8,474 nucleotides of DNA from an uncultured Curvibacter sp. (lineage in GTDB: Bacteria; Pseudomonadota; Gammaproteobacteria; Burkholderiales; Burkholderiaceae): positions 1 through 8,474 of the forward strand of contig CAMLNH010000105.1 of assembly GCA_946481355.1 (NCBI GenBank). Reading direction: 5' to 3'. A model generated the notes under the pieces. The model worked only from the letters and a program-made list of their open reading frames with translations. It searched no databases and was not told where the DNA came from. The translations under genes were made by a program, and so were the position numbers. Shown here one piece after another: positions 1 through 7,021 of this stretch; position 1 is the stretch's first letter, and the number at the start of each line of letters is the position of its first letter.

Positions 1-1
1 C

Positions 2-577
<576 letters not shown>

Positions 578-597
578 CCCGAATTCCCCTTCGGTGA

Positions 598-625
598 AAC
601 AAGGCCACTTCGGTGGCCTTGTTTT
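598..625 (+). terminator. Intrinsic terminator after ilvC with UUCG tetraloop
   Basis: A perfect 11-bp stem (598-608 with 613-623) is closed by a C(TTCG)G tetraloop at 609-612, an exceptionally stable RNA cap. The downstream T run is short because the 3' arm itself ends in TT and is followed by only two more T before A. The sequence alone supports a rho-independent terminator insulating ilvC from pssA. Confidence 0.9.
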
Positions 626-711
626 ATGGAGAGCAGGGGGCTGGCTTACACTTGCCGGCATGACACACAAGAATCGGATTTCCGGGATGAAACAGTCGAG
701 TGGGGTAAACC

Positions 712-1527
712 ATGGATGACGCGCCGCAGCAGCAGGGGGGCGAAGAAGCCGGCGTGGTGGTGCGCAAGCGCCGCAAAGGCATCTACATCCTGCCCAATCT
801 CTTCACGCTAGGCGGCCTGTTCGGTGGCTTCTACGCCATCGTCATGGCCATGAACGGCCGTTATGACCTGGCGGCCATCGGCATCTTCAGCGCCATGGTG
901 CTCGACAGCCTGGATGGCCGGGTGGCGCGCATGACCAATACCCAGAGCGCCTTCGGCGAGCAGATGGACTCCCTGGCAGACATGGTTTCCTTCGGCGCCG
1001 CTCCGGCTCTCGTCGCCTATGAGTGGGCCTTGCGGGGGCTGGGGCGCTGGGGCTGGGTGGCTGCCTTCGTCTACTGCGCCTGTGCGGCGTTGCGCCTGGC
1101 GCGCTTCAATGTCAACACGGGCGTGGTCGACAAGCGTTATTTCCAGGGACTGCCCTCGCCGGCCGCAGCCGCACTGGTCACGGGTTTCATCTGGATCATG
1201 ACGGAGTGGGGCGTGGATCCGGCTGTGGTGGCCTGGCCCATGTTCGTGCTGGCGCTCTACGCGGGCCTGACCATGGTGAGCAATGTTCCCTTCTACAGCT
1301 TCAAGGACCTGAGCATGAAGAAGAGCGTGCCGTTCGCCGTGGTTATCCTCATCGTGCTGGGCATCGCCGTGGTCACCATCGATCCGGCCACTGTGCTTTT
1401 CGGTGTCTTCGTGGTCTATGGTCTGAGCGGGTACGGGGTCTATGTCTGGCGCAAGCTCAAGGGCCAACCCGTGAGCGTGATCAGCACCTCGACGGACGAG
1501 CCGGATGAGCGGGGGCTGCACCACTGA
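712..1527 (+). CDS. pssA: CDP-diacylglycerol–serine O-phosphatidyltransferase (phosphatidylserine synthase)
   Basis: This enzyme condenses CDP-diacylglycerol with L-serine to phosphatidylserine, the precursor of phosphatidylethanolamine, at the inner membrane. The 271-residue protein carries the full CDP-alcohol phosphatidyltransferase signature D-x2-D-G-x2-A-R-x8-G-x3-D-x3-D, with D65, D68, G69, A72, R73, G82, D86 and D90 all present and correctly spaced. It is preceded by a basic stretch (RKRRK, about 18-22) and the NLFTLGGLFGGF membrane segment. Several more hydrophobic segments follow up to about residue 250. This is the integral-membrane (Bacillus-like) type, not the peripheral E. coli type. 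The ATG at 712 has a GGGG ribosome-binding motif 6 nt upstream. In many related genomes psd sits next to pssA; none is seen here between ilvC and pssA. The gene is separated from leuA by an attenuator, so leuA is probably expressed independently. Confidence 0.95.
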   Translation: MDDAPQQQGGEEAGVVVRKRRKGIYILPNLFTLGGLFGGFYAIVMAMNGRYDLAAIGIFSAMVLDSLDGRVARMTNTQSAFGEQMDSLADMVSFGAAPALVAYEWALRGLGRWGWVAAFVYCACAALRLARFNVNTGVVDKRYFQGLPSPAAAALVTGFIWIMTEWGVDPAVVAWPMFVLALYAGLTMVSNVPFYSFKDLSMKKSVPFAVVILIVLGIAVVTIDPATVLFGVFVVYGLSGYGVYVWRKLKGQPVSVISTSTDEPDERGLHH

Positions 1528-1568
1528 ATGCCGGTATAGCGGATTGCTATCACCCATTCTGACTTTTG

Positions 1569-1577
1569 TGCTACATT
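1569..1577 (+). promoter_or_regulatory. Candidate extended -10 promoter for the leuA leader
   Basis: TGC followed by TACATT resembles an extended -10 element (TGn-TATAAT). No good -35 lies at 16-18 bp; the nearest TTG-type hexamer, TTGCTA at 1544-1549, is 22 bp away. If this -10 is used, transcription would start near 1584, directly at the leader ATG. The element fits its expected place upstream of the attenuator, but the assignment is tentative. Confidence 0.35.
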
Positions 1578-1584
1578 GAAGGCC

Positions 1585-1641
1585 ATGAAATTCCTTGCGC
1601 TAGCTCTACTGCTTACCTGCCAATACGGGCGGTCCCGGTAG
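1585..1641 (+). CDS. leuL: Leucine-rich leader peptide of the leuA attenuator (18 aa)
   Basis: A short frame reads MKFLALALLLTCQYGRSR and stops at TAG. Five of its 18 residues are leucine (positions 4, 6, 8, 9, 10). They are encoded CTT, CTA, CTA, CTG and CTT, so four of the five are codons that neighbouring genes use sparingly in favour of CTG and CTC. This is the hallmark of a peptide whose translation senses charged tRNA-Leu, as in the enterobacterial leu leader. The last codons overlap the antiterminator strand (1623-1630), so a ribosome that finishes translation covers that strand. The peptide itself probably has no other function. The only Shine-Dalgarno-like string, GAAGG at 1578-1582, lies just 2 nt before the ATG, which is too close to be normal. 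The start could be leaderless or weakly initiated. The gene symbol is by analogy. Confidence 0.8.
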   Translation: MKFLALALLLTCQYGRSR

Positions 1642-1671
1642 CGCGCGCGCATTCCAACCAAAGGCCCGTAT
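1623..1671 (+). promoter_or_regulatory. Antiterminator pairing of the leuA attenuator
   Basis: Bases 1623-1630 (ATACGGGC) are exactly complementary to 1664-1671 (GCCCGTAT), giving 8 bp. This pairing consumes most of the terminator's 5' arm (1660-1668), so the two structures are mutually exclusive. The upstream strand lies within leader codons 13-16. A ribosome stalled at leucine codons 8-10 (1606-1614) should leave it free, whereas a ribosome at the stop codon (1639-1641) should mask it. A third, small hairpin (1626-1629 with 1634-1637, loop CGGT) can also sequester the strand and may act as the pause or protector hairpin. The decamer GCGCGCGCGC at 1641-1650 lies in the antiterminator loop. 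Confidence 0.75.
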
Positions 1672-1695
1672 GCACCCGCAGCGGGCCTTTTGTTT
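1660..1695 (+). terminator. Attenuator terminator upstream of leuA
   Basis: A 9-bp stem pairs AAAGGCCCG (1660-1668) with CGGGCCTTT (1682-1690). The apical part can extend through 1671-1673 with 1678-1680 around an ACCC loop. TTTTGTTTT follows immediately. It is a textbook intrinsic terminator lying between the leader peptide and leuA. It would stop both leuA leader transcripts under leucine sufficiency and any readthrough from pssA. Confidence 0.9.
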
Positions 1696-1743
1696 TAGGT
1701 TTTCGTTTTCGAACTGCGGGCGTCCAGCGAACAGGAGCAAAAG

Positions 1744-3282
1744 ATGGCTGACAAACTGATCATTTTCGACACCACCTTGCGCGACGGCGAGCAGTCGCCT
1801 GGCGCGTCCATGACCAAGGACGAGAAGCTGCGCATCGCCCGCCAGCTGGAGCGTCTGAAGGTGGATGTGATCGAGGCGGGTTTTGCCGCCAGCTCGAATG
1901 GTGATTTCGAGGCCGTGCAGGCGATTGCCAATACGATCAAGGACTCCACGATCTGTTCGCTTTCGCGCGCCAACGACCGTGACATCTCGCGTGCCGCCGA
2001 GGCGCTCAAGGGCGCCAACCGGGCGCGCATCCATACCTTCATCGCGACGTCGGCGTTGCACATGGAGAAGAAGTTGCGCATGTCGCCCGAGCAGGTGCTG
2101 GAGCAAGCCAAGCTGGCAGTGCGCTTTGCGCGCAACCAGGTGGCCGACGTGGAGTTCAGTCCCGAGGATGGTTATCGCAGCGAGATCGACTTCCTCTGCC
2201 GTGTGCTGGAAGCGGTCATCAAGGAAGGCGCGACCACCCTGAACATCCCGGACACCGTGGGCTATGCGGTGCCCGAGCTCTACGGCGACTTCATCAGGAC
2301 CCTGCGCGAGAAGATCCCGAACTCCGACAAGGCGATCTGGTCCGTGCACTGCCACAACGACCTGGGTATGGCCGTGGCCAATTCCCTGGCCGGGGTGAAG
2401 ATTGGCGGCGCCCGCCAGATCGAATGCACGATCAACGGTCTCGGTGAGCGTGCAGGCAACTGCAGCCTGGAAGAGATCGTCATGGCCGTGAAGACACGCC
2501 GCGATTATTTCGGCCTGGACGTTGGTATCGACACCACCCAGATCGTGCCGGCCAGCCGCATGGTGAGCCAGACGACGGGCTTTGTGGTTCAACCGAACAA
2601 GGCCGTGGTCGGCGCCAACGCCTTTGCCCATGCCTCAGGCATCCATCAGGACGGCGTGCTCAAGGCGCGTGACACCTACGAGATCATGCGTGCCGAGGAT
2701 GTGGGCTGGAGCGCCAACAAGATCGTGCTGGGCAAGCTGTCAGGCCGCAACGCCTTCAAGCAGCGCTTGCAGGACCTGGGCGTGGCCCTGGAGAGCGAAG
2801 GCGAGCTCAACACCGCCTTTGCCAAGTTCAAGGAACTGGCCGACCGCAAGAGTGAAATCTTCGACGAGGACATCCTGGCCCTGGTCAACGACGAAAGCGT
2901 CACCAGCGAAAAGGAGCAATACGGTTTTGTCTCTCTGGCGCAACACAGTGAAACCGGCGAGCGCCCCCATGCGGATATCGTCTTCACCGTTGAGGGCAAG
3001 GAGGTGCACGGTACGTCTGATGGCAACGGCCCGGTCGATGCATCGCTCAAGGCCATTGAGTCACACGTCAAGAGCGGGGCCGAGATGGTGCTGTATTCCG
3101 TCAACGCCATCAGCGGCTCCACCGAGAGCCAGGGCGAGGTGACGGTGCGCCTGCAGAACAGCGGTCGGGTGGTCAATGGCGTGGGCGCGGACCCCGATAT
3201 TGTGGTCGCTTCTGCCAAAGCCTATCTGAGTGCGCTCAACAAACTGCACAGCAAGGCCGATCGTGTCGCGGCGCAAGGGTAA
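1744..3282 (+). CDS. leuA: 2-isopropylmalate synthase
   Basis: LeuA condenses acetyl-CoA with 2-oxoisovalerate to give 2-isopropylmalate, the committed step of leucine synthesis, and is normally feedback-inhibited by leucine. The 512 residues match the usual length of the LeuA type 1 family. The N-terminal TIM-barrel starts with [13 protein letters not shown] (catalytic R13, metal ligand D14). The HCHND motif supplies metal ligands H202 and H204, and [10 protein letters not shown] supplies N239. The C-terminal part from about residue 365 matches the LeuA regulatory (allosteric dimer) domain and ends in [25 protein letters not shown] sequence. The ATG at 1744 is set by AGGAG at 1733-1737 with a 6-nt spacer. 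Expression is predicted to be controlled by the leucine attenuator in the preceding 160 bp. No other leu genes follow, so the leucine pathway is split, as is usual in Burkholderiales. Confidence 0.98.
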   Translation: MADKLIIFDTTLRDGEQSPGASMTKDEKLRIARQLERLKVDVIEAGFAASSNGDFEAVQAIANTIKDSTICSLSRANDRDISRAAEALKGANRARIHTFIATSALHMEKKLRMSPEQVLEQAKLAVRFARNQVADVEFSPEDGYRSEIDFLCRVLEAVIKEGATTLNIPDTVGYAVPELYGDFIRTLREKIPNSDKAIWSVHCHNDLGMAVANSLAGVKIGGARQIECTINGLGERAGNCSLEEIVMAVKTRRDYFGLDVGIDTTQIVPASRMVSQTTGFVVQPNKAVVGANAFAHASGIHQDGVLKARDTYEIMRAEDVGWSANKIVLGKLSGRNAFKQRLQDLGVALESEGELNTAFAKFKELADRKSEIFDEDILALVNDESVTSEKEQYGFVSLAQHSETGERPHADIVFTVEGKEVHGTSDGNGPVDASLKAIESHVKSGAEMVLYSVNAISGSTESQGEVTVRLQNSGRVVNGVGADPDIVVASAKAYLSALNKLHSKADRVAAQG

Positions 3283-3331
3283 GGACGATTCGTAACTTGT
3301 AAGAATGTGTTGAGAAAACGACGCCAAGTGC

Positions 3332-3360
3332 TTGATCCTGCATGATATTTTCTGTATAAC
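3332..3360 (+). promoter_or_regulatory. Sigma70-type promoter for the pbpG-like gene
   Basis: TTGATC (3332-3337) and TATAAC (3355-3360) are separated by exactly 17 bp; four and five of six bases match the consensus hexamers. Transcription would start around 3367. It lies 50 bp after the leuA stop codon and gives the endopeptidase gene its own promoter. It is the best-formed promoter in the window. Confidence 0.7.
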
Positions 3361-3372
3361 CTCGCCCATGGT

Positions 3373-3402
3373 GGTGCCATGTTCCCCTGGCACCCGTTTT
3401 TT
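3373..3402 (+). terminator. Terminator-like hairpin between leuA and the pbpG-like gene
   Basis: A perfect 7-bp stem pairs GGTGCCA (3373-3379) with TGGCACC (3388-3394) around an 8-nt loop, followed by CG and a run of six T (3397-3402). It could terminate leuA transcripts. However, it lies downstream of the predicted pbpG promoter and upstream of that gene's start codon, so it would also form within the first 40 nt of the pbpG message. Confidence 0.6.
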
Positions 3403-3421
3403 GCGGTGCAAGGGTGTGCGG

Positions 3422-4450
3422 GTGAAACATTTGCGTCATTTTTTCTGGGTGGGCTCAGTCGTGCTGGCGATGCTGGCGGCTGTTCCCATGGTGGCTACGG
3501 CCCAGTCCCAAGGGGCTGGAAAACACGCCTCGGCCAAGAAAACTTCCTCTGACGCCAAGCGCAAGGTCTATGCCAAGCGCAATGCGCGCGTGGTGCGTCC
3601 TGCCCGTCCCTCTGACGCCATGCGTGCCGGCCTGCGCGGTACCCGCGATCCGCTTTCCCTGCGTTCCAGTGTCGCGTACGTCGTCGACCAGGAAACCCAG
3701 GAGGTGCTGTTCAGCAAGAACGAGGAGGCTGTGCTGCCGATCGCTTCGCTGACCAAAATCATGACGGCGCTGCTGATCAGCGAGGCTGAACTGCCGCTGG
3801 ACGAATCCATCACCATCACCCGTGACGATGTGGATACCGAGAAGGGCAGTGCTTCGCGCCTGCGCGTGGGGGTGACCTTGACGCGGGGTGAATTGCTGCA
3901 CCTGGCCCTGATGTCCAGCGAGAATCGCGCCGCCCATGCCCTGGGACGCACCTATCCAGGCGGGCTGGATGTGTTTGTCGAGATGATGAATGCCAAGGCT
4001 CAGCTGTTGGGTATGCAGGACACCCGTTTCGTCGAGCCGACCGGTCTGTCCAGCAAGAACAAGTCGAGCGCACGCGATCTGGCTGTGCTGGTCGACGTGG
4101 CGTCCGAAGACGAATTGCTGCGCGACTACTCCACCTCGCGCGCGCATCAGGTGGCGGATGGCCGTCGCAGGCTCATGTTCAGCAACACCAACCGTCTCGT
4201 GCTCAATCCGCGCTGGGAGATCGGTCTGCAGAAGACCGGTTACATCTCCGAAGCAGGCCAATGCCTGGTCATGCAGGCCAAGGTGGCCGGGCGCAACGTG
4301 ATCATGGTGTTCCTGGACTCGGCGGGCAAGCTCAGCCGCCTCGGCGATGCTGAGCGCGTGCGTCGCTGGGTCGAATCGATCCCGGCCAAGCAGCAGATCG
4401 TCCCCGTGACCGATAACCGTACCGATCCGCAGGCGACGCGCGTGCTGTGA
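3422..4450 (+). CDS. pbpG: Periplasmic D-alanyl-D-alanine endopeptidase, PBP7/PbpG type (peptidase S11)
   Basis: S11 penicillin-binding proteins of this type cleave D-Ala–meso-DAP cross-links (or trim D-Ala) during peptidoglycan remodelling in the periplasm. All three active-site motifs are present: SLTK (S109 nucleophile, K112), SEN (S166, N168) and KTG (K271-G273). The YISEAGQCLVMQAKVAGRNV block and the LSRLGDAERVRRWV tail are closer to E. coli PBP7 than to PBP5, and there is no evident C-terminal amphipathic anchor. I chose the GTG at 3422 because AAGG lies 8 nt upstream and the product then starts with a standard signal peptide. That peptide is KHLR, then a hydrophobic core, with probable cleavage after ATA near residue 27, giving 342 aa. 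A GTG at 3416 and an in-frame ATG at 3368 are alternatives. A Lys/Arg/Ala/Ser-rich linker of about 50 residues follows the signal peptide. The gene symbol is by similarity. Confidence 0.88.
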   Translation: MKHLRHFFWVGSVVLAMLAAVPMVATAQSQGAGKHASAKKTSSDAKRKVYAKRNARVVRPARPSDAMRAGLRGTRDPLSLRSSVAYVVDQETQEVLFSKNEEAVLPIASLTKIMTALLISEAELPLDESITITRDDVDTEKGSASRLRVGVTLTRGELLHLALMSSENRAAHALGRTYPGGLDVFVEMMNAKAQLLGMQDTRFVEPTGLSSKNKSSARDLAVLVDVASEDELLRDYSTSRAHQVADGRRRLMFSNTNRLVLNPRWEIGLQKTGYISEAGQCLVMQAKVAGRNVIMVFLDSAGKLSRLGDAERVRRWVESIPAKQQIVPVTDNRTDPQATRVL

Positions 4451-4476
4451 TGCTCGGTGCAGGCCGGCGATGATTC

Positions 4477-4498
4477 AAGGGGCGCTGTGGCGCCCCTT
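4477..4498. terminator. Shared hairpin between convergent pbpG-like and iclR-family genes
   Basis: A perfect 9-bp stem (AAGGGGCGC, 4477-4485, with 4490-4498) closes a TGTG loop (read CACA on the other strand). It lies 26 bp past the pbpG-like stop and overlaps the first two bases of the opposite gene's stop codon region (4497-4499). Neither strand has a clear T run after the stem, so it is a weak or bidirectional terminator at best. Confidence 0.5.
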
Positions 4499-5291
4499 AG
4501 CGTTTATCGGCTCCGCTGGTCTGATAGCCCAGCATGCGTGAAATCTCGCTGGCGATCGTCTGCAGCTTGGGCAGCCAGTCCTTGTCCAGCCGACCGGTCG
4601 GCGCCGAGATCGAGAGACCGGCCACCAGCTTGCCCTGGTCATCGTGGATGCCGGCAGCCATGCAGTGCACGCCCAGCTCCAGCTCCTCATCGTCGTGTGC
4701 CACGCCGTACTGGCGTACCTTGGAGAGTTCGCGCTCCAGCACCGGCAGTTGCGTGATGCTGTTCTTGGTATGGCCGGCCAGACCGGTGCGCGTGGCGTAG
4801 GCGCGCACGCGCTGCGGGTCGTCGTCGGCCAGGAAGAGCTTGCCCACCGAGGTGAGGTGCAGCGGGGCGCGGCCGCCGATGGCGCGTACCACCTGCATGC
4901 CTGAGCGTTCGCTGTAGGCGCGCTCGATGTAGACGATTTCGTCACCCTGGCGCATGCTCAGATTCACCGGCTGCTGGATCTGGCGGTGCAATTCGCGCAT
5001 GGGGGCGATGGCGGCGTCACGGACATTGAGGCGGGCCTTGACCAGATTACCCAGTTCCAGCAGGCGCATGCCCAGGCGATAGGTGCCGGGCTGCGGGCGA
5101 TCAACGTAACGTCCGCTTGCCAGATCGTTGAGGATGCGATGGGCGGTGGAGGGGTGCAGCCCGGTCTTCTCGCTGATTTCCTTGAGCGAAATGGCGTCTT
5201 CGCGCGTGGCCAGCACGTCCATCAGGGTGAACATGCGTTCGATCACCTGCACGGTGGGCGTGGCAACGGCATCCGGGTCTTTTTTCTTCAT
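4497..5291 (-). CDS. IclR-family transcriptional regulator
   Basis: This is a 264-residue protein of typical IclR length. An N-terminal winged helix-turn-helix spans about residues 14-75, with the recognition region SLKEISEKTGLHPSTAHRIL at 35-54 and the wing around RPQPGTYRLG. The effector-binding domain follows from about 80 to 258; it contains APLHLTSVGKLFLA and a cluster of small residues (GVHCMAAGIHD, VAGLSIS) matching the ligand pocket of this family. IclR proteins bind DNA as dimers or tetramers and usually control catabolic genes in response to a small organic acid. The ligand and targets cannot be read from sequence. The ATG is supported by AGGAG (5299-5303) with a 7-nt spacer. It lies 42 bp downstream of bpt on the same strand, so readthrough from aat-bpt is possible. 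An AT-rich TAAAAT and a GATTT/AAATC inverted repeat in the gap could give it its own promoter and operator. Confidence 0.92.
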   Translation of the reverse strand: MKKKDPDAVATPTVQVIERMFTLMDVLATREDAISLKEISEKTGLHPSTAHRILNDLASGRYVDRPQPGTYRLGMRLLELGNLVKARLNVRDAAIAPMRELHRQIQQPVNLSMRQGDEIVYIERAYSERSGMQVVRAIGGRAPLHLTSVGKLFLADDDPQRVRAYATRTGLAGHTKNSITQLPVLERELSKVRQYGVAHDDEELELGVHCMAAGIHDDQGKLVAGLSISAPTGRLDKDWLPKLQTIASEISRMLGYQTSGADKR

Positions 5292-5316
5292 CGGGGGGCT
5301 CCTGCATAGGGCTCCC

Positions 5317-5335
5317 GATTTTATCTCGTGAAATC
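5317..5335 (-). promoter_or_regulatory. Possible iclR-family promoter/operator region
   Basis: The 42-bp gap between bpt and the iclR-family gene holds an inverted repeat, GATTT (5317-5321) and AAATC (5331-5335), with 9 bp between. On the minus strand it also holds a TAAAAT hexamer (5318-5323) about 27 bp before the start codon. IclR proteins often bind palindromes overlapping their own promoter. No matching -35 is visible, so this is only a suggestion. Confidence 0.25.
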
Positions 5336-6104
5336 AATCTTTGGGGCTCGGCATGTCCCCGTCATGCACGGCAAGGGACTGCCAGCGTCCCTGGAGCAAC
5401 ACCTCGTGTGGGGCATAGCGGGCCTTGTAATTCATCTTGGTGCTGTCCTGGATCCAGTAGCCCAGATAGACGTGAGACAGCCCGAGCTGGCGCGCCTGCT
5501 CGATCTGCCAGAGCACGCTGTAGGTGCCGTAGCTGGCTGCCATGTCGGGGTCATAGAAGGTGTAGACGGCGGACAGGCCATCGTCGAGGACATCGAGCAC
5601 CGAGACCATGCGCAGTGGGCCGGGGCTGCCGTCGGGCAGGGATTCGCGGAATTCGACCAGACGCGAATTGACGCGGCTCTGCAGCAGGAACTGGGTGTAC
5701 TGGTCGATGCTGTCCTGGTCCATGCCGCCGCCGGCATGACGGCCATTCTGGTAGCGCAGGTAGAGCTGGTAGTGCTCGGGCACGAAGCACAGGCGTGAGA
5801 CCCGGACCTGGAGGTGCTGGTGCTGCTTCCAGGCCCGACGCTGGCTGCGGTTGGGTTGAAAGTCCGGCACGCGGACACGCAGGGGAACGCAGGCCTGACA
5901 GCCGTCGCAGTGCGGGCGGTAGGTGAACATGCCGCTGCGGCGAAAGCCCTGGGCGACGAGTCCGGAATAGGTGGAATTGTTGATCAGGTGGCTGGGGGTT
6001 GCCACCTGCGAGCGCGCCAGCCGCCCGCCCAGATAGCTGCATGGGTAGGGCGCCGTGGCATAGAACTGCAGGCTCTGGAGGGGCAGATCCTTGAGGTGCG
6101 TCAC
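5334..6104 (-). CDS. bpt: Aspartate/glutamate leucyltransferase (Bpt, ATE-family aminoacyl-tRNA–protein transferase)
   Basis: Bpt transfers leucine from Leu-tRNA to N-terminal Asp or Glu of proteins, creating a destabilising N-terminus for ClpS/ClpAP; the founding member is from Vibrio vulnificus. Many annotations call it arginyltransferase because of its similarity to eukaryotic ATE1. The 256-residue protein shows the ATE N-domain with C22 (PCSYL) and the C66-x2-C69-x2-C72 cluster in [16 protein letters not shown]. The ATE C-domain ends with [20 protein letters not shown]. These cysteines correspond to those implicated in metal or Fe-S binding and activity in the family. Here the motif reads CSYLGG where proline is common after YL. 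The start is GTG at 6104-6102, and its GTGA overlaps the aat stop by 4 nt, indicating translational coupling. The substrate assignment is by family and by the aat partnership. Confidence 0.93.
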   Translation of the reverse strand: MTHLKDLPLQSLQFYATAPYPCSYLGGRLARSQVATPSHLINNSTYSGLVAQGFRRSGMFTYRPHCDGCQACVPLRVRVPDFQPNRSQRRAWKQHQHLQVRVSRLCFVPEHYQLYLRYQNGRHAGGGMDQDSIDQYTQFLLQSRVNSRLVEFRESLPDGSPGPLRMVSVLDVLDDGLSAVYTFYDPDMAASYGTYSVLWQIEQARQLGLSHVYLGYWIQDSTKMNYKARYAPHEVLLQGRWQSLAVHDGDMPSPKD

Positions 6105-6865
6105 GTGGGTTCCGTGGTAGGCGTCAGCAGTTGTTGCCAGTATAGGGGCAGGAACTCCCAGCGGGGCGGCGGCAGCTGGCGGGCCGCGTCGATGTGGCGC
6201 AGAAAATCCACACGGGGAATTTCCTGCGCGCCGAGCGTCGCCAGATGCGGCGTGTTCTGCTGGCAGTCGATCAGGGTGATGCCGTGCGCGCGGCAGAAGG
6301 CCACCAGCGCAGCCAGCGCAATCTTGGAGGCGTCGCTGGCGCGCGCGAACATCGATTCGCCGTACACCGCCTTCCCCAAGGACACGCAGTACAGACCGCC
6401 GACCAGCTGGCCATCCACCCAGGTTTCCACGCTGTGTGCATGGCCGGCGCGGTGCAGGGCGAGATAGGCCTGCACCATGGCCGGGACGATCCAGGTGCCG
6501 TCCTGCCCCGGGCGCAGGCTACCGGCACATGCGTTGATGACGTCTTCAAAGGCTGAGTCGAAGCGGATCTCGCAGCCTGGCGTGTGGACGAATTTCTGCA
6601 GCGTCTTGCGCAGGGAGCGGTGCAGGCGGAATTCGTCCACCTCCAGCACCATGCGCGGGTCGGTGCTCCACCAGAGAATGGGTTGACCGGGGCTGAACCA
6701 GGGAAAGATGCCGTGGGCGTAGGCGCGACACAGCGTATCCACATCCAGGCTGCCGCCAGCGGCCAGCAGGCCCGGCGCATCGGAGCCTGGTCCCCAGGCC
6801 TGCTCGACCGGCGGGAAATCCTCGCCGGGCTCCAGCCAGGGCAGTGGGAAGTGGCGCGCGCGCAT
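6101..6865 (-). CDS. aat: Leucyl/phenylalanyl-tRNA–protein transferase
   Basis: Aat moves Leu or Phe from charged tRNA to N-terminal Lys or Arg of proteins, marking them for ClpS-dependent degradation by ClpAP in the cytosol. The 254-residue product carries the family blocks in order: [14 protein letters not shown] (about 32-45), [21 protein letters not shown] (about 51-71), GHAHSVETW (141-149, with E147 matching the key glutamate region of the E. coli enzyme), VYGESMF (167-173) and [16 protein letters not shown] (198-213). The ATG at 6865 is fixed by an in-frame stop four codons upstream. No convincing Shine-Dalgarno precedes it. It heads a minus-strand aat-bpt(-iclR family) unit, divergent from the tRNA-Pro gene 60 bp away. 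No clear promoter is visible in the gap on this strand. Confidence 0.96.
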   Translation of the reverse strand: MRARHFPLPWLEPGEDFPPVEQAWGPGSDAPGLLAAGGSLDVDTLCRAYAHGIFPWFSPGQPILWWSTDPRMVLEVDEFRLHRSLRKTLQKFVHTPGCEIRFDSAFEDVINACAGSLRPGQDGTWIVPAMVQAYLALHRAGHAHSVETWVDGQLVGGLYCVSLGKAVYGESMFARASDASKIALAALVAFCRAHGITLIDCQQNTPHLATLGAQEIPRVDFLRHIDAARQLPPPRWEFLPLYWQQLLTPTTEPT

Positions 6866-6908
6866 GCAGAAACTTTAGCGCATGAGCAAAGACGTGCAGC
6901 CTGCCCGG

Positions 6909-6914
6909 TAGAAT
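6909..6914 (+). promoter_or_regulatory. Candidate -10 element of the tRNA-Pro gene
   Basis: TAGAAT lies 12 bp before the first base of the mature tRNA and is followed by a GC-rich ACGCGTC segment, resembling the discriminator of stringently controlled stable-RNA promoters. No recognisable -35 hexamer lies 16-18 bp upstream, so the call rests on position and the -10 match. Confidence 0.4.
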
Positions 6915-6925
6915 ACGCGTCCAGT

Positions 6926-7002
6926 CGGGGCGTAGCGCAGCCTGGTAGCGCATCTGCTTTGGGAGCAGAGGGTCGTACGTTCGAATCGTATCGCCCCGAC
7001 CA
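6926..7002 (+). tRNA. tRNA-Pro (anticodon UGG)
   Basis: A complete cloverleaf is readable. The acceptor stem is CGGGGCG (6926-6932) with CGCCCCG (6992-6998). The D stem is GCGC (6935-6938) with GCGC (6948-6951). The anticodon stem is TCTGC (6953-6957) with GCAGA (6965-6969), and the anticodon TGG is at 6960-6962. The T arm is 6975-6991 with TTCGAAT in the loop, including one G-U pair. The discriminator is A6999, and CCA (7000-7002) is encoded. The C1 start and G72-A73 end suit a bacterial tRNA-Pro. UGG with wobble modification can read all or most proline codons. It lies between divergent aat and the downstream nuclease gene. Confidence 0.98.
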
Positions 7003-7021
7003 TCCATACATCCCGGTCTCC

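Noticed and set aside
1641..1650. GCGCGCGCGC run as a possible Z-DNA or repeat element
   Set aside because: It is only 10 bp and falls in the loop of the attenuator; no copies are arranged as a repeat family, so it is noted only as part of that structure.
1606..2631. 341-codon open frame on the minus strand opposite leuA
   Set aside because: It lies antisense to an unmistakable leuA and its translation is rich in His, Arg, Gly and Ala with no recognisable domain, which is typical of shadow frames in GC-rich coding DNA.
3332..3421. 30-codon N-terminal extension of the pbpG-like protein
   Set aside because: Its first codon lies inside the predicted -35 box, and the extension would bury the signal peptide. 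The GTG at 3422 with AAGG upstream gives a normal exported protein.
6882..6911. 9-codon plus-strand frame (ATG to TAG) just before the tRNA
   Set aside because: It has no ribosome-binding site, overlaps the likely tRNA -10 box and has no compositional signal.
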